Shown here: positions 1 through 7,255 of the stretch, one piece after another | Layout of the letters: the number at the start of each line of letters is the position of its first letter | Numbering within the stretch: position 1 is the stretch's first letter | Assembly (NCBI GenBank): GCA_046728055.1 | Contig: JBKPDU010000168.1 | Coordinates: 1-13,166, forward strand | Direction of reading: 5' to 3' | DNA from: AC-69 sp046728055 | GTDB taxonomy: Bacteria; Actinomycetota; UBA4738; HRBIN12 | DNA: 13,166 nt | Notes under the pieces: model-generated | Databases searched by the model: none | What the model was told of the DNA's origin: nothing | What the model saw: the letters and a program-made list of their open reading frames with translations, nothing else | Made by a program: the position numbers and the translations under genes

Positions 1-1162
1 TGCTCTCGACGCTGATCCGCCCCCCGAGCTCCTCCACGATCCGCTTCGCCAGCGCCAAGCCGAGCCCGGCCCCAGGCCCCGAGCGCGCGGGGTCGGCCCG
101 GAAGAACGGGTCGAACACGCGATCGAGCTGATCGGCGGGGATCCCCTCGCCGGTATCCAGGACAGTGACCTCGAGGCGGTCGTTGCCGGCCGCCGCCGTC
201 AGATGCACGGTTCCATCGGCCGGAGTGTGCCGGACGGCGTTGACCAGGAGGTTCTGCAGCACGCGAGCCAGCCTGGGAGAGCACGAGACGTCGCCGATGC
301 CGTCGATGTCGGTCACGACCGAGAGACCCTTCTCGCGTGCCGTGCTCTCGACCGAAACGAGGGCCGACCGGACGACGTCGTCGACTCGGGAAAGGCGCGA
401 TTCCGCCTCGATCGCGCCGGCCTCGAGCTGTGCGAACTCGAAGAGATCATCAACGAGCGCCGACAGTTGAAGGACCGACCGTCGCATCTCAGTCGCGTAC
501 CGGCGGAGGGTCGGACCGTCGTCGACGACCCCATCGTCGACCGCCTCGATCATCGCGCGCAGGCTCGCCAAGGGCGTCCGCAGATCGTGGGACACCGCGA
601 TGATCAGGTCGCGCCGGACGGTTTCGGCCCGGCGCTCTTGCTCCATGGCACGTTGGACACGCTCGGCCATCTCGTCCAGCGTTCGGGCCAGGCTATCGAG
701 CTCGGAGCCGGCCTCCAGAGCCCCCACCCGAGCGTCGAGCCGCCCCCTGCCGAGCCTGGCAGCACCCGCCGCGAGCCGCCGAACGGCCTCGGTGGACGAC
801 CGGGCCAGCACCACCGCCGCCCCAACCCCGGCCCCGACCGCATACAGCAGCAGGGCGCCGACCAACGTCGCATCGTGACTGCTGATGAACATCAGCTGGG
901 TGAGTGCGAACAGGTTCGCCAGCGCCACGACCGCCGATACGACGGCCACAGCCACGAATCGCTGCCGCATGGAGGCGCGGCGGAGGAGCGTCTGCGCGCT
1001 CGTCGCCGCCACGAGGGTCACCGTCGCCGCCACCAGGAGCAGGCCAAGCAGCTGCTCGAGGTCACCGCGAGGCATGCCGGTCGCCGCGGCCACGGCGATC
1101 GTCCCGGCGACGCCCGCGAAAGCCACGACTCCCGCAACCACCGCGGTCCGCCATGCCGTCAT
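1..1162 (-). CDS. Sensor histidine kinase of a two-component system (C-terminus cut by window edge)
   Basis: This is a membrane sensor kinase that should autophosphorylate and pass the phosphate to the response regulator encoded just before it. The frame is open from ATG 1162-1160 to the window edge, giving 387 visible codons. Four hydrophobic segments lie near residues 7-28, 38-55, 69-92 and 99-120. A HAMP-like linker follows (about 121-175), then the H-box SHDLRTPL with phospho-acceptor His192. The N-box NLLVNAVRHTP, the G1 box DTGEGIP and the G2 box GAGLGLALAKRIVEELGG complete the ATPase domain, so only some 10-30 C-terminal residues are probably missing. There is no large extracellular domain, so the signal is probably sensed in or near the membrane; this is inference. 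The start codon overlaps the regulator's stop codon (ATGA), which implies translational coupling. The signal cannot be named from sequence. Confidence 0.93.
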   Translation of the reverse strand, partial: MTAWRTAVVAGVVAFAGVAGTIAVAAATGMPRGDLEQLLGLLLVAATVTLVAATSAQTLLRRASMRQRFVAVAVVSAVVALANLFALTQLMFISSHDATLVGALLLYAVGAGVGAAVVLARSSTEAVRRLAAGAARLGRGRLDARVGALEAGSELDSLARTLDEMAERVQRAMEQERRAETVRRDLIIAVSHDLRTPLASLRAMIEAVDDGVVDDGPTLRRYATEMRRSVLQLSALVDDLFEFAQLEAGAIEAESRLSRVDDVVRSALVSVESTAREKGLSVVTDIDGIGDVSCSPRLARVLQNLLVNAVRHTPADGTVHLTAAAGNDRLEVTVLDTGEGIPADQLDRVFDPFFRADPARSGPGAGLGLALAKRIVEELGGRISVES

Positions 1163-1842
1163 GGCTCGAATCGGTATCCGATGCCCCACACCGTCAGGAG
1201 CCGCCGCGGCTCGGCGGGGTCATCCTCGATCTTCTCGCGCAGGCGCCGGATGTGAACGGTCACCGTTGACGAGTCCCCGTCCCATGCGAAGTCCCACACC
1301 TCCTCGAGCAAGCGCGCTCGGTCGAACGTGACGCCAGGGTTCGACGCTAGGAACACGAGGAGGTCGAACTCCTTCCTCGTGAGGCGCACCGGATCGCCGT
1401 GCCGACGCACCTCCCGGCGGCGCACATCGATCGAGAGCGCATCGAATGTCAGGACATCGCCATCGCTCGTCCGGTCGACGGCTCGACGCAGCACGGCTCG
1501 AACTCGTGCAACGACCTCGCGCGGCGAGAACGGCTTGGTGACGTAGTCGTCCGCGCCGAGCTCCAGACCGACGATCCGATCGGTCTCCTCGCCCTTCGCC
1601 GTCAACATGATGATCGGCGTGTGCGCACCTGCGCGCATCCGGCGGAATACTTCGAGCCCGTCGACCACCGGAAGCATCAGATCCAGGACGACGAGGTCGG
1701 GAGGTTCCTCGGCGAATCGGTCGAGCGCCTGCGCTCCGTCCTCGGCAAGCCGCACGTCGAAACCGTCCTTGGCTAGGTAGCGAGCGAGCACGTCGCGAAC
1801 CATCGGTTCATCGTCCACGACGAGCACACGCGGATCGCTCAC
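1159..1842 (-). CDS. OmpR/PhoB-family response regulator, winged-helix DNA-binding
   Basis: This is a 227-residue transcription regulator of usual family length. The N-terminal receiver domain (about 3-118) has the acidic pair Asp10/Asp11, phospho-acceptor Asp54 in VLDLMLP, Thr81 and Lys103 in the context KPF. The C-terminal winged helix (about 130-226) shows RLTRKEFDLL, TVTVHIRRLREKIE and the family ending GYRFEP. GTG at 1842 is chosen because an AGGA-type ribosome site lies just upstream and the receiver domain begins three residues later. The frame stays open further upstream to 2259, but that part has no receiver homology and runs over the divergent gene. Its stop overlaps the kinase start by 4 bases, so the pair forms an operon. 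It probably controls itself and/or the divergent secreted protein; that target is inference. Confidence 0.96.
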   Translation of the reverse strand: MSDPRVLVVDDEPMVRDVLARYLAKDGFDVRLAEDGAQALDRFAEEPPDLVVLDLMLPVVDGLEVFRRMRAGAHTPIIMLTAKGEETDRIVGLELGADDYVTKPFSPREVVARVRAVLRRAVDRTSDGDVLTFDALSIDVRRREVRRHGDPVRLTRKEFDLLVFLASNPGVTFDRARLLEEVWDFAWDGDSSTVTVHIRRLREKIEDDPAEPRRLLTVWGIGYRFEP

Positions 1843-1865
1843 GCACCCATCCTGACGATCGCATG

Positions 1866-1880
1866 TTACAGAACCCTTAC
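1866..1880 (-). promoter_or_regulatory. Candidate response-regulator box: GTAA direct repeat
   Basis: On the minus strand the tetranucleotide GTAA occurs at 1880-1877 and again at 1869-1866, spaced 11 bases apart, about one helical turn. The site lies 24-38 bases upstream of the response regulator start. A further GTAAGG lies on the plus strand at 1925-1930. OmpR/PhoB-family regulators typically bind direct repeats of 10-11 bp period, so this is a plausible autoregulatory site. The motif is short and could be chance. Confidence 0.25.
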
Positions 1881-1955
1881 GGCCCAAGAAGTTCAGCCCC
1901 CCGTCACCGGCTCGTTCGCAGTGTGTAAGGACCTCCTCGCTAGCGTGGGCCGTGG

Positions 1956-1982
1956 CGATCGTTCGGCAGAAACGAACGATCG
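1956..1982. promoter_or_regulatory. Perfect 10-bp inverted repeat in the leader of the secreted-protein gene
   Basis: The arms CGATCGTTCG (1956-1965) and CGAACGATCG (1973-1982) are perfectly complementary around a 7-base loop. The right arm ends one base before the purine-rich ribosome binding site (1984-1994) of the gene starting at 1999. It could be an operator for a dimeric repressor or a 5'-leader hairpin affecting mRNA stability or translation. A TANNNT-type hexamer at 1941-1946 would place a transcript start near 1953, which would put the hairpin at the very 5' end; that promoter guess is weak. Confidence 0.5.
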
Positions 1983-1998
1983 AGGAAGGAGGAGGCTC

Positions 1999-2430
1999 GT
2001 GCGGAAAATCGCTCTCGTAGCGATGATGGCGGCGTCCGTGACGCTCCTGACGGGCGTGGCGCAGGCGGGCGTCACCGGCCCCGCGTTCTACGTCGACGGG
2101 GAGCTCTATCGGACGGTGGGCACCCCGACTGACCTGTCCCGGACGGCGGCCCCGCTGGACTCGTTCGACGTGATCTACGAGTTCTTCGGGCTCCAGCCCA
2201 ACGTGGCGACGGCCGCACCGGGTGACACCGACTACAACGGAGGGCGGTGGCAGGTGCACGGGCTGTCGTTCGTCGACTACGACGCAGCGGTGGCGGCCTA
2301 CGACACGAACGGCAGCGGGGATCTCGACAGCGACGGGGAGGTGGCCGCAGCGCTCGCCGCGGGGGCTGCGACCGACGTCGGGGTGGTGAAGAGCTTCGAG
2401 TGCCCTGCGATCCCGCTCGCTCGAGGCTGA
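1999..2430 (+). CDS. Small secreted protein of unknown function with acidic Ca-binding-like loop
   Basis: A predicted 143-residue exported protein. GTG at 1999 is chosen because it sits just after a long purine-rich ribosome site (GGAAGGAGGAGG, 1984-1995) and opens directly into a signal peptide: basic Arg2-Lys3, a hydrophobic core at about 4-20, and an AQA cleavage site after residue 23. The mature part holds PAFYVDGELYRTVGTPTDL, then a GDTDYNGGRW segment and an acidic run DTNGSGDLDSDGE (102-114) resembling EF-hand or thrombospondin-type calcium loops, though the spacing does not fit a canonical EF-hand. One cysteine (Cys135) lies near the C-terminus, followed by a proline-containing tail. 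I recall related unnamed proteins in actinobacterial genomes but cannot assign a function. It is divergent from the two-component system, which makes it a candidate target of it. There is no membrane anchor or sortase signal, so it is probably released. Confidence 0.82.
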   Translation: MRKIALVAMMAASVTLLTGVAQAGVTGPAFYVDGELYRTVGTPTDLSRTAAPLDSFDVIYEFFGLQPNVATAAPGDTDYNGGRWQVHGLSFVDYDAAVAAYDTNGSGDLDSDGEVAAALAAGAATDVGVVKSFECPAIPLARG

Positions 2431-2447
2431 CGCTGATCAAGGGCGCA

Positions 2448-2479
2448 AGGAGGCCGGCTCGACAGCGAGCCGGCCTCCT
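2448..2479 (+). terminator. GC-rich terminator hairpin after the secreted-protein gene
   Basis: A perfect 13-bp inverted repeat (AGGAGGCCGGCTC, 6-base loop, complementary arm) starts 18 bases after the stop codon at 2430. There is no T-run afterwards, a pattern common for terminators in high-G+C actinobacteria. It separates the secreted-protein gene from the membrane-protein gene at 2547. Confidence 0.75.
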
Positions 2480-2546
2480 GCTGTGATCGCGAAAATCTAA
2501 GTCGGATGTACGCCGCCATCTGCGCTCCGTGTGATTCGATTCCTGC

Positions 2547-3671
2547 GTGGAACCGGAGATTGCTCGGATCCGTGAGCTCGAGCACGGATTCCGCCGCGAC
2601 GGCTTGCCGAACCTGATCGTCGACCTGTCTGCCTCGGAAGACGTGTTCACGAGAGCGATCCCGCTGCTGACGCTCGTGTTCGTGGTCGAGATCGTGAACG
2701 CACTCGACATCGAGGCCGGATGGGCGAACCTGCTGCTCGCGCTGGGGGGTGCGGGCGTGCTGATCGGCGGGTTCGGCGTGTTGAACCTCGTTCGAGGGCG
2801 GCGGTTCTTGTCGATCCCTTCGCGAGTGGGACTTCCGGAGCTGGCGGCGTTCGTGGTGCTTCCTGCACTGCTGCCCGCGCTGTTCAGCGCCCAGTTCCTG
2901 TTCGCGTTCAGCACGATCCTCATCAACATCGCCATCGTCTTCCTGGTCTACCTCGTGGTCGGATACGGGCTCATCGCGATCGTGCGGTGGGCCGGCATCC
3001 GATTCCTCGCCCAGTTGGGCGCCTCGGTCACCGTGCTCGTGCGTGCGGTGCCGCTGCTGCTGTTCTTCTCACTCGTCATCTTCTTCACCCAGGAGATCTG
3101 GCAGGTGTTCACCGCGTCGGGTCCGGGCACCTACTGGGTGGTCATCGGCATGTTCGTGCTGTTCGGCTCGGTGTTCCTGAGCGTCCGTCTGCCGAGCGTG
3201 GTGCGCGAGATCCAGGAGGAGTCGGACGTCGGGTCAGTGCCGCTGAGCCGTCGCGAGCGACTGAACCTGGCCGCGGTGGCCCTGATCAGCGAATCGCTCC
3301 AGGTGGTCTTCGTCAGCGCGGCCGTCTGGCTTTTCCATGTGGTCCTGGGCACCCTCCTCGTCTCGGCCGACATCCGCCGCGGGTGGCTGGGGCAGCCGGG
3401 AGTCGTCCTGTGGGAGGTCGCGGTGTTCGGCGACCGCGTGCAGGCGACCTGGGAGCTGTTGCGGGTGGCCACGGGCGTCGCGGCCTTCGCGGGGCTGTAC
3501 TACGCGGTGGCGATCCTGGTCGATTCGGCCTATCGCGATCAGTTCGTCGATGCGCTCAGCGGCGAGCTGCGGGGCACGTTCGAACGCCGATCGGAGTACC
3601 ACGACCTGATCCGGCGGCAAGGCATGACGCTGGGGACGGCGCACCCGCCCCGTCAGATGCGGCCAGGGTGA
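2547..3671 (+). CDS. Polytopic integral membrane protein, unassigned
   Basis: A 374-residue membrane protein whose function I do not recognise. After a charged N-terminus (about 1-33) there are roughly seven or eight hydrophobic segments, near residues 36-54, 60-82, 97-114, 117-147, 160-184, 195-214, 240-272 and 306-325. A soluble, charged C-terminal tail of about 45 residues ends PPRQMRPG. The loop after residue 215 is acidic and then basic (VREIQEESD, then SRRERL). No transporter, protease or transferase motif stands out. GTG at 2547 is the first start of the long frame and lacks a clear Shine-Dalgarno site; the next plausible start is far inside, so it is accepted. It lies alone between a terminator and a convergent gene. 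It could be a sensor, a channel or a scaffold; nothing in the sequence decides. Confidence 0.82.
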   Translation: MEPEIARIRELEHGFRRDGLPNLIVDLSASEDVFTRAIPLLTLVFVVEIVNALDIEAGWANLLLALGGAGVLIGGFGVLNLVRGRRFLSIPSRVGLPELAAFVVLPALLPALFSAQFLFAFSTILINIAIVFLVYLVVGYGLIAIVRWAGIRFLAQLGASVTVLVRAVPLLLFFSLVIFFTQEIWQVFTASGPGTYWVVIGMFVLFGSVFLSVRLPSVVREIQEESDVGSVPLSRRERLNLAAVALISESLQVVFVSAAVWLFHVVLGTLLVSADIRRGWLGQPGVVLWEVAVFGDRVQATWELLRVATGVAAFAGLYYAVAILVDSAYRDQFVDALSGELRGTFERRSEYHDLIRRQGMTLGTAHPPRQMRPG

Positions 3672-3675
3672 GTCC

Positions 3676-3689
3676 TCGAGCCGGCTCGA
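3676..3689. terminator. Palindrome in the convergent gap, possible two-way terminator
   Basis: TCGAGCCGGCTCGA is a perfect 14-base palindrome. It lies 5 bases after the stop of the rightward membrane gene and 23 bases before the stop of the leftward one. A second palindrome GGCCGGCC follows at 3694-3701. The position suits bidirectional termination, but the palindrome has no loop of its own and no T-run, so this is tentative. Confidence 0.35.
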
Positions 3690-3711
3690 CCACGGCCGGC
3701 CAAATCGGGGT

Positions 3712-4497
3712 TCACATGCTGGACGCCAACTCGGTGCGGAGCCTGTCCGCGGTCAGGGCCTCCGTCCGAGCCCGGAGGTCGAGGTACAGGAGCACGGTGA
3801 CGAGCGCGGTGAACGGCGCGGTGATGATCTGGGCGATGGCAGTGAAGATCCACCGGACGAACCAGTTGTCCCCGCCGATCGCGCCGAGGATGCCCTGGAT
3901 CACTCCTGCGATGATTGCCGCGACGAGGATGACGGCGAGCGCGTGCCAGAAATGGCCACGCACGAGGTTCCAGGAACGGCTCATGGCCTCGGTCCCGCGG
4001 CGGTTCTCGACGATGAGCGAAGGCTCGCTCACGGACAGGAACACGAGGAAGATGATCCCGGGGATGATCAGCAGGAGGAACCCCACTCCCACCACGATCC
4101 CCACGAGGACCGCGACCAGGAGCACGCTCCCGAAACGGTTGAGCCCCCACCGATAGCTGGCCTCGATGTCGACGGGGTCGCCGATGGTCGCCTGGGCCGC
4201 GCCGCGGAGCATCGCGGCCTGGAGGATGGCCCAGATGATCACGCCGATCGCCGCCGCGATGATCGCCCCCGCGACGGTCACGTCGAAGAGACGTACAGCC
4301 ACAGCGCTGATGAACGAAAGCGGCACGACGACGGCCGCCACGATCAATATGAGGTTCCCGGCGTTCTCTCGGTAGATCCGAAACGCCTCCGACAGGATCT
4401 CGTCCAGCGCCCGTGGGCGGAAGCCTCCCGGTCCCTGGGGGGTCCCGGGCGGTGGAGGCGGGGGTGGCGGGATCGGCCCGCCAGGAACGTCGCTCAT
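3712..4497 (-). CDS. Membrane protein with proline-rich N-terminus (YciC/DUF975-like architecture)
   Basis: A 261-residue membrane protein. The start ATG at 4497-4495 is well supported by GAGGAGGT about seven bases upstream on the minus strand. Residues 5-24 are Pro/Gly-rich, including eight consecutive prolines (10-17), a cytoplasmic low-complexity tail common in actinobacterial membrane proteins. Next come an amphipathic RALDEILSEAFRIYREN segment and about five to six hydrophobic stretches (near 48-70, 75-97, 122-155, 186-206, 213-238). The signatures RGAAQATIG, RSWNLVRGHFWHAL and the ending YLDLRARTEAL resemble the large family of unassigned bacterial proteins related to glycerophosphodiester-phosphodiesterase membrane domains and DUF975/YciC. 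That family link is from memory and no catalytic domain is present. The molecular role is unknown. It is transcribed away from the histidine kinase at 4625. Confidence 0.85.
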   Translation of the reverse strand: MSDVPGGPIPPPPPPPPGTPQGPGGFRPRALDEILSEAFRIYRENAGNLILIVAAVVVPLSFISAVAVRLFDVTVAGAIIAAAIGVIIWAILQAAMLRGAAQATIGDPVDIEASYRWGLNRFGSVLLVAVLVGIVVGVGFLLLIIPGIIFLVFLSVSEPSLIVENRRGTEAMSRSWNLVRGHFWHALAVILVAAIIAGVIQGILGAIGGDNWFVRWIFTAIAQIITAPFTALVTVLLYLDLRARTEALTADRLRTELASSM

Positions 4498-4624
4498 GCA
4501 AAGACCTCCTCGGTCCTGGGGCAACCTCTCTTGCCGTCGGTGGCCAGCGTAGTCCACGCCAGGGCCGCGGTCCCGCAGCGAATCAAGGACCGCATCTCTT
4601 CCTCCGATATCCCAGCAAGGACGC
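4498..4624. promoter_or_regulatory. Divergent intergenic region between membrane protein and histidine kinase
   Basis: These 127 bases separate two genes read in opposite directions, so promoters for both must lie here or run into the flanks. Ribosome sites are visible at both ends: AGGAGG-type on the minus strand near 4505-4511 and AAGGA near 4616-4620 on the plus strand. A small inverted repeat GGCAA/TTGCC lies at 4520-4535. No convincing -35/-10 pair was found on either strand. Confidence 0.4.
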
Positions 4625-6178
4625 ATGGCACAGGACGCTCTCCCGCTGACGGACAGCATCCGCCGCGAGGCCCGGGTGGTGGGCCTGCGCGACTTCGCCA
4701 CGCCTTCCCTGGAGGCCGTGGAGCAGCGGCGGATGCAACTGTGGATCCTCACCACCGTCCTCCTGGTCTCCATCAGCGCAGGGATCGCGCTGCTCGCGGT
4801 GTGGCCGGGGGCCGCACGCACGTTCGTGGGTCCGGCGGCGCTGCGGTTGGGCATCCTGGTGCTCTCGGTCGCCTTCTGCACCTACGCCATCGAGAAGGAG
4901 CTGCACCTTCGCAAGCTTGCCCGCCTCCTAACCGACGAGCGGGTCCTCACCGTCGCCCTGTCGAGCCGGTTGCACGAAGTGTCTCTCCTCCTCGATGCGG
5001 GGAAGGCCATGAACTCCATCCTCGAGCTGAACGCCGTCCTCGAGGTGATCCTTCGAAGCGCCACGGAACTGCTGGACGGTCGGAGCGGGTCGATCATGCT
5101 CGTCGACGGACGCGATCTCGTGGCCGCGAGCGTCATGGGTAACGAGGCGGCACGAGAGAGCAGGGTGCGGATGGGCCAGGGCATCGCCGGTCGTGTGGCC
5201 CAGACCCATGAACCGCTGCTGATCAACGGACGCCTGGACCCCGCCGAGTTCCCGGACCTCCCCCTTCGCGAGGATCCCGTTGAGAGTGCGATGTGCGTCC
5301 CGCTATTGAACCGAGGTGACCTGCTCGGCGTCCTGAGCATCAACGCGGAACCTCATCGGCTGTTCACCGAGTACGACCTTCGAGCCTTGAGCCTGTTCGC
5401 CGAGCCGGCGGCGGGAGCCATCGCCAACGCCAGGCTGTACGAGTCGGAGCGGGCTCACGTGGTCGAGCTGATGGAGCTCGACCGATGGAAGACCGAGCTC
5501 GTGGACATCGTGACTCATGAGCTCCGAACCCCGCTCACCGCGGTCCTGGCCGCCACCGAGGGTGTTCAGCGACCCGAGCTCCACGAGAACCATCCGGAGC
5601 TCCTCCAGATCATCGATCGAAACGCCAGGTACCTGGCCTCGATGATCGAGGATCTGGTCATCTCGAGTCGGCTGGAGCGCGGTCGGCCGGTCTCCTCCCT
5701 CGGGCCTGTGGATGTGTCGCAGGTCGCACGCATGGTGGCCGCCGACTTCGAGGTCAGCGAACGACCGGTGCTGGTGCAGGCGCCGGTGTCGGCCCCGATC
5801 TTGGCCAACGGCGACTCGGTGCGGCGGATCCTGGAGAACCTCGTGGACAACGCCCACAAGTACGGGCGGCCGCCGGTCCGGATGGAGATCGAGTCCGCAA
5901 TTGGCGGCGGCGTCACGATCTGGGTCGTCGACTCGGGGCCGGGCATCGCTCCGCAGAACCGGGAGCGGATCTTCCAGCGGTTCTCCCGCCTGGGCCCGCA
6001 CCGGGGCCAGCCCGGGCTGGGCCTCGGCCTGCCCATCGTCCGCGGCCTCGCCGAGTCCTTCGGCGGCTCGGTCACCGTGGAGGACGCGCCCACCGGAGGG
6101 TGCGCGTTCAAGGTCGTGCTGCCGGCCTGCCCGCCGAGCGAGGGCGTCCTCCATCGGGAGACGGCGAACGCGGGCTGA
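4625..6178 (+). CDS. Membrane GAF-domain sensor histidine kinase without adjacent regulator
   Basis: A 517-residue sensor kinase. Two hydrophobic segments (about 39-60 and 72-88) anchor it in the membrane with almost no extracellular loop. A coiled linker leads to a GAF domain (about 120-275; GRSGSIMLVDG, GQGIAGRVAQT, SAMCVPLLNRGDLLGVLSI). The kinase core follows: H-box VTHELRTPL with His298, N-box ENLVDNAHKYG with Asn409, G1 DSGPGI at Asp436, and G2 GLGLGLPIVRGLAES. ATG 4625 is preceded by AAGGA. GAF domains commonly bind small ligands, heme or chromophores, or serve dimerisation; the ligand here is unknown. No response regulator is encoded next to it, so its partner lies elsewhere. It ends only 30 bases before hemE in the same direction and may be partly co-transcribed with the heme genes; a regulatory link is speculation. 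Confidence 0.95.
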   Translation: MAQDALPLTDSIRREARVVGLRDFATPSLEAVEQRRMQLWILTTVLLVSISAGIALLAVWPGAARTFVGPAALRLGILVLSVAFCTYAIEKELHLRKLARLLTDERVLTVALSSRLHEVSLLLDAGKAMNSILELNAVLEVILRSATELLDGRSGSIMLVDGRDLVAASVMGNEAARESRVRMGQGIAGRVAQTHEPLLINGRLDPAEFPDLPLREDPVESAMCVPLLNRGDLLGVLSINAEPHRLFTEYDLRALSLFAEPAAGAIANARLYESERAHVVELMELDRWKTELVDIVTHELRTPLTAVLAATEGVQRPELHENHPELLQIIDRNARYLASMIEDLVISSRLERGRPVSSLGPVDVSQVARMVAADFEVSERPVLVQAPVSAPILANGDSVRRILENLVDNAHKYGRPPVRMEIESAIGGGVTIWVVDSGPGIAPQNRERIFQRFSRLGPHRGQPGLGLGLPIVRGLAESFGGSVTVEDAPTGGCAFKVVLPACPPSEGVLHRETANAG

Positions 6179-6195
6179 GCCTCGCGGCACATCCG

Positions 6196-6201
6196 TATCC
6201 T
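6196..6201 (+). promoter_or_regulatory. Candidate -10 box giving a leaderless hemE transcript
   Basis: TATCCT fits the TANNNT pattern of actinobacterial -10 elements and ends 7 bases before the hemE ATG at 6209. Transcription would then begin at or one base before the start codon, giving a leaderless mRNA. No good -35 element lies 17-18 bases upstream, and GGTGG at 6203-6207 could instead serve as a weak ribosome site for read-through from the kinase gene. Confidence 0.3.
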
Positions 6202-6208
6202 TGGTGGA

Positions 6209-7255
6209 ATGGGCCTCGGCACGACCAACGACCGGTTCCTCCGAGCCTGCCGGCGTCTGCCCATCGACCGGACCCCCGTGTGGTTCATGCGCCAGGCCGG
6301 TCGATATCTCCCCGAGTATCGCGAGCTACGTGGGGATCGCGACGTGCTGGAGGCGGTCCGATCCCCCGATCTCGCCGTCGAGCTCACGCTGCAGCCCCTC
6401 CGGCTGATGGAACTGGACGCGGCGATCCTCTTCTCCGACATCATGGTGCCGCTGGCGGGCGTGGGGATCGATGTCCGACTCGAGCCCGGCGTGGGCCCGA
6501 TCGTCGAGCGGCCCATCAGGGCGGCACACGATCTCGAGCGACTGCGGCCGCTGGAGCCGGAAACCGACGTCCCCCACGTCCTGGAGGCCATCAGGCTGCT
6601 CCGCAAGGAGTTGATCGTCCCGCTGGTCGGCTTCGCGGGGGGTCCGTTTACGCTTGCAAGCTATCTGGTGGAGGGCGGCCCCTCGCGCGACCACGCCAGA
6701 ACGAAGGGCCTGATGTACGAGGACCCTGCCCTGTGGGCGCGGCTGGCGGAGCGCCTCGCGGACCTCGCCCTCGCGCACCTGCGCGCCCAGGTCGAGGCGG
6801 GAGCCCAGGCCGTGCAGGTGTTCGACAGCTGGGTGGGGACCCTCGATCCCGATGACTACGAGCGGTTCGTGCTCCCCGCGACACAGCGTCTCTTCGGCGG
6901 CCTGACCGATCTCGACGTTCCGACGATCCATTTCGGCGTGGGGACCGGCGAGCTGTTGGGACTGATGGCCCAGGCCGGAGGCGATGTGATCGGGGTGGAC
7001 TGGCGTGTGCCGCTCGACGCGGCGTGGGATCGGATCGGACGCGACCGATCCATCCAGGGCAACCTGGATCCGGCCGCGTGCCTGGGCTCGTGGGAGGCGC
7101 TTCGACCGAAGGCGCTCGGCGTCCTCCGTCGAGCTGTGGGATGGGACGGCCACGTGTTCAACCTCGGTCACGGGGTGTTGCCTGGCACGCCGGTCGAGAA
7201 CCTCGAGCGACTGGTCGACCTAGTCCACGAGACGACGGAACGGGCGGCGACGTGA
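6209..7255 (+). CDS. hemE: Uroporphyrinogen decarboxylase
   Basis: Cytoplasmic enzyme that removes four carboxyl groups from uroporphyrinogen III to give coproporphyrinogen III. At 348 residues it has the usual family length. Visible signatures are the N-terminal RQAGRYLPEY (Arg28 and Arg32 bind substrate carboxylates), the catalytic Asp77 in LFSDIMVP, the PLVGFAGGPFTLASYLVEGG block, and the C-terminal FNLGHGVLPGTP. All key residues expected from the family are present, so it should be active. ATG 6209 is the natural start because the conserved RF/P-V-W-F-M-R segment begins within 25 residues. It opens a four-gene heme operon: its TGA overlaps the GTG of hemH by 4 bases. It lies 30 bases behind a histidine kinase gene. 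Confidence 0.98.
   Translation: MGLGTTNDRFLRACRRLPIDRTPVWFMRQAGRYLPEYRELRGDRDVLEAVRSPDLAVELTLQPLRLMELDAAILFSDIMVPLAGVGIDVRLEPGVGPIVERPIRAAHDLERLRPLEPETDVPHVLEAIRLLRKELIVPLVGFAGGPFTLASYLVEGGPSRDHARTKGLMYEDPALWARLAERLADLALAHLRAQVEAGAQAVQVFDSWVGTLDPDDYERFVLPATQRLFGGLTDLDVPTIHFGVGTGELLGLMAQAGGDVIGVDWRVPLDAAWDRIGRDRSIQGNLDPAACLGSWEALRPKALGVLRRAVGWDGHVFNLGHGVLPGTPVENLERLVDLVHETTERAAT

Noticed and set aside
203..1255. A 350-codon plus-strand frame opposite the first histidine kinase
   Set aside because: The minus strand encodes a kinase with all signature boxes; the plus-strand translation is low-complexity Arg/His/Pro-rich.
1921..1998. Longer N-terminus for the secreted protein from GTG 1921
   Set aside because: It would put 26 charged residues before a clear signal peptide and would ignore the strong ribosome site just before GTG 1999.
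1843..2259. N-terminal extension of the response regulator
   Set aside because: The open frame continues upstream, but it shows no receiver homology, covers the divergent gene, and a GTG with a ribosome site fits the family N-terminus.
2720..4156. A 478-codon plus-strand frame spanning the convergent membrane genes
   Set aside because: It crosses two genes on opposite strands and has the composition of a shadow frame.
6007..6020. 14-base palindrome CCAGCCCGGGCTGG in the second histidine kinase
   Set aside because: Within the Gly/Leu-rich ATP-binding segment and easily produced by GC-rich codons; no sign of further structure.
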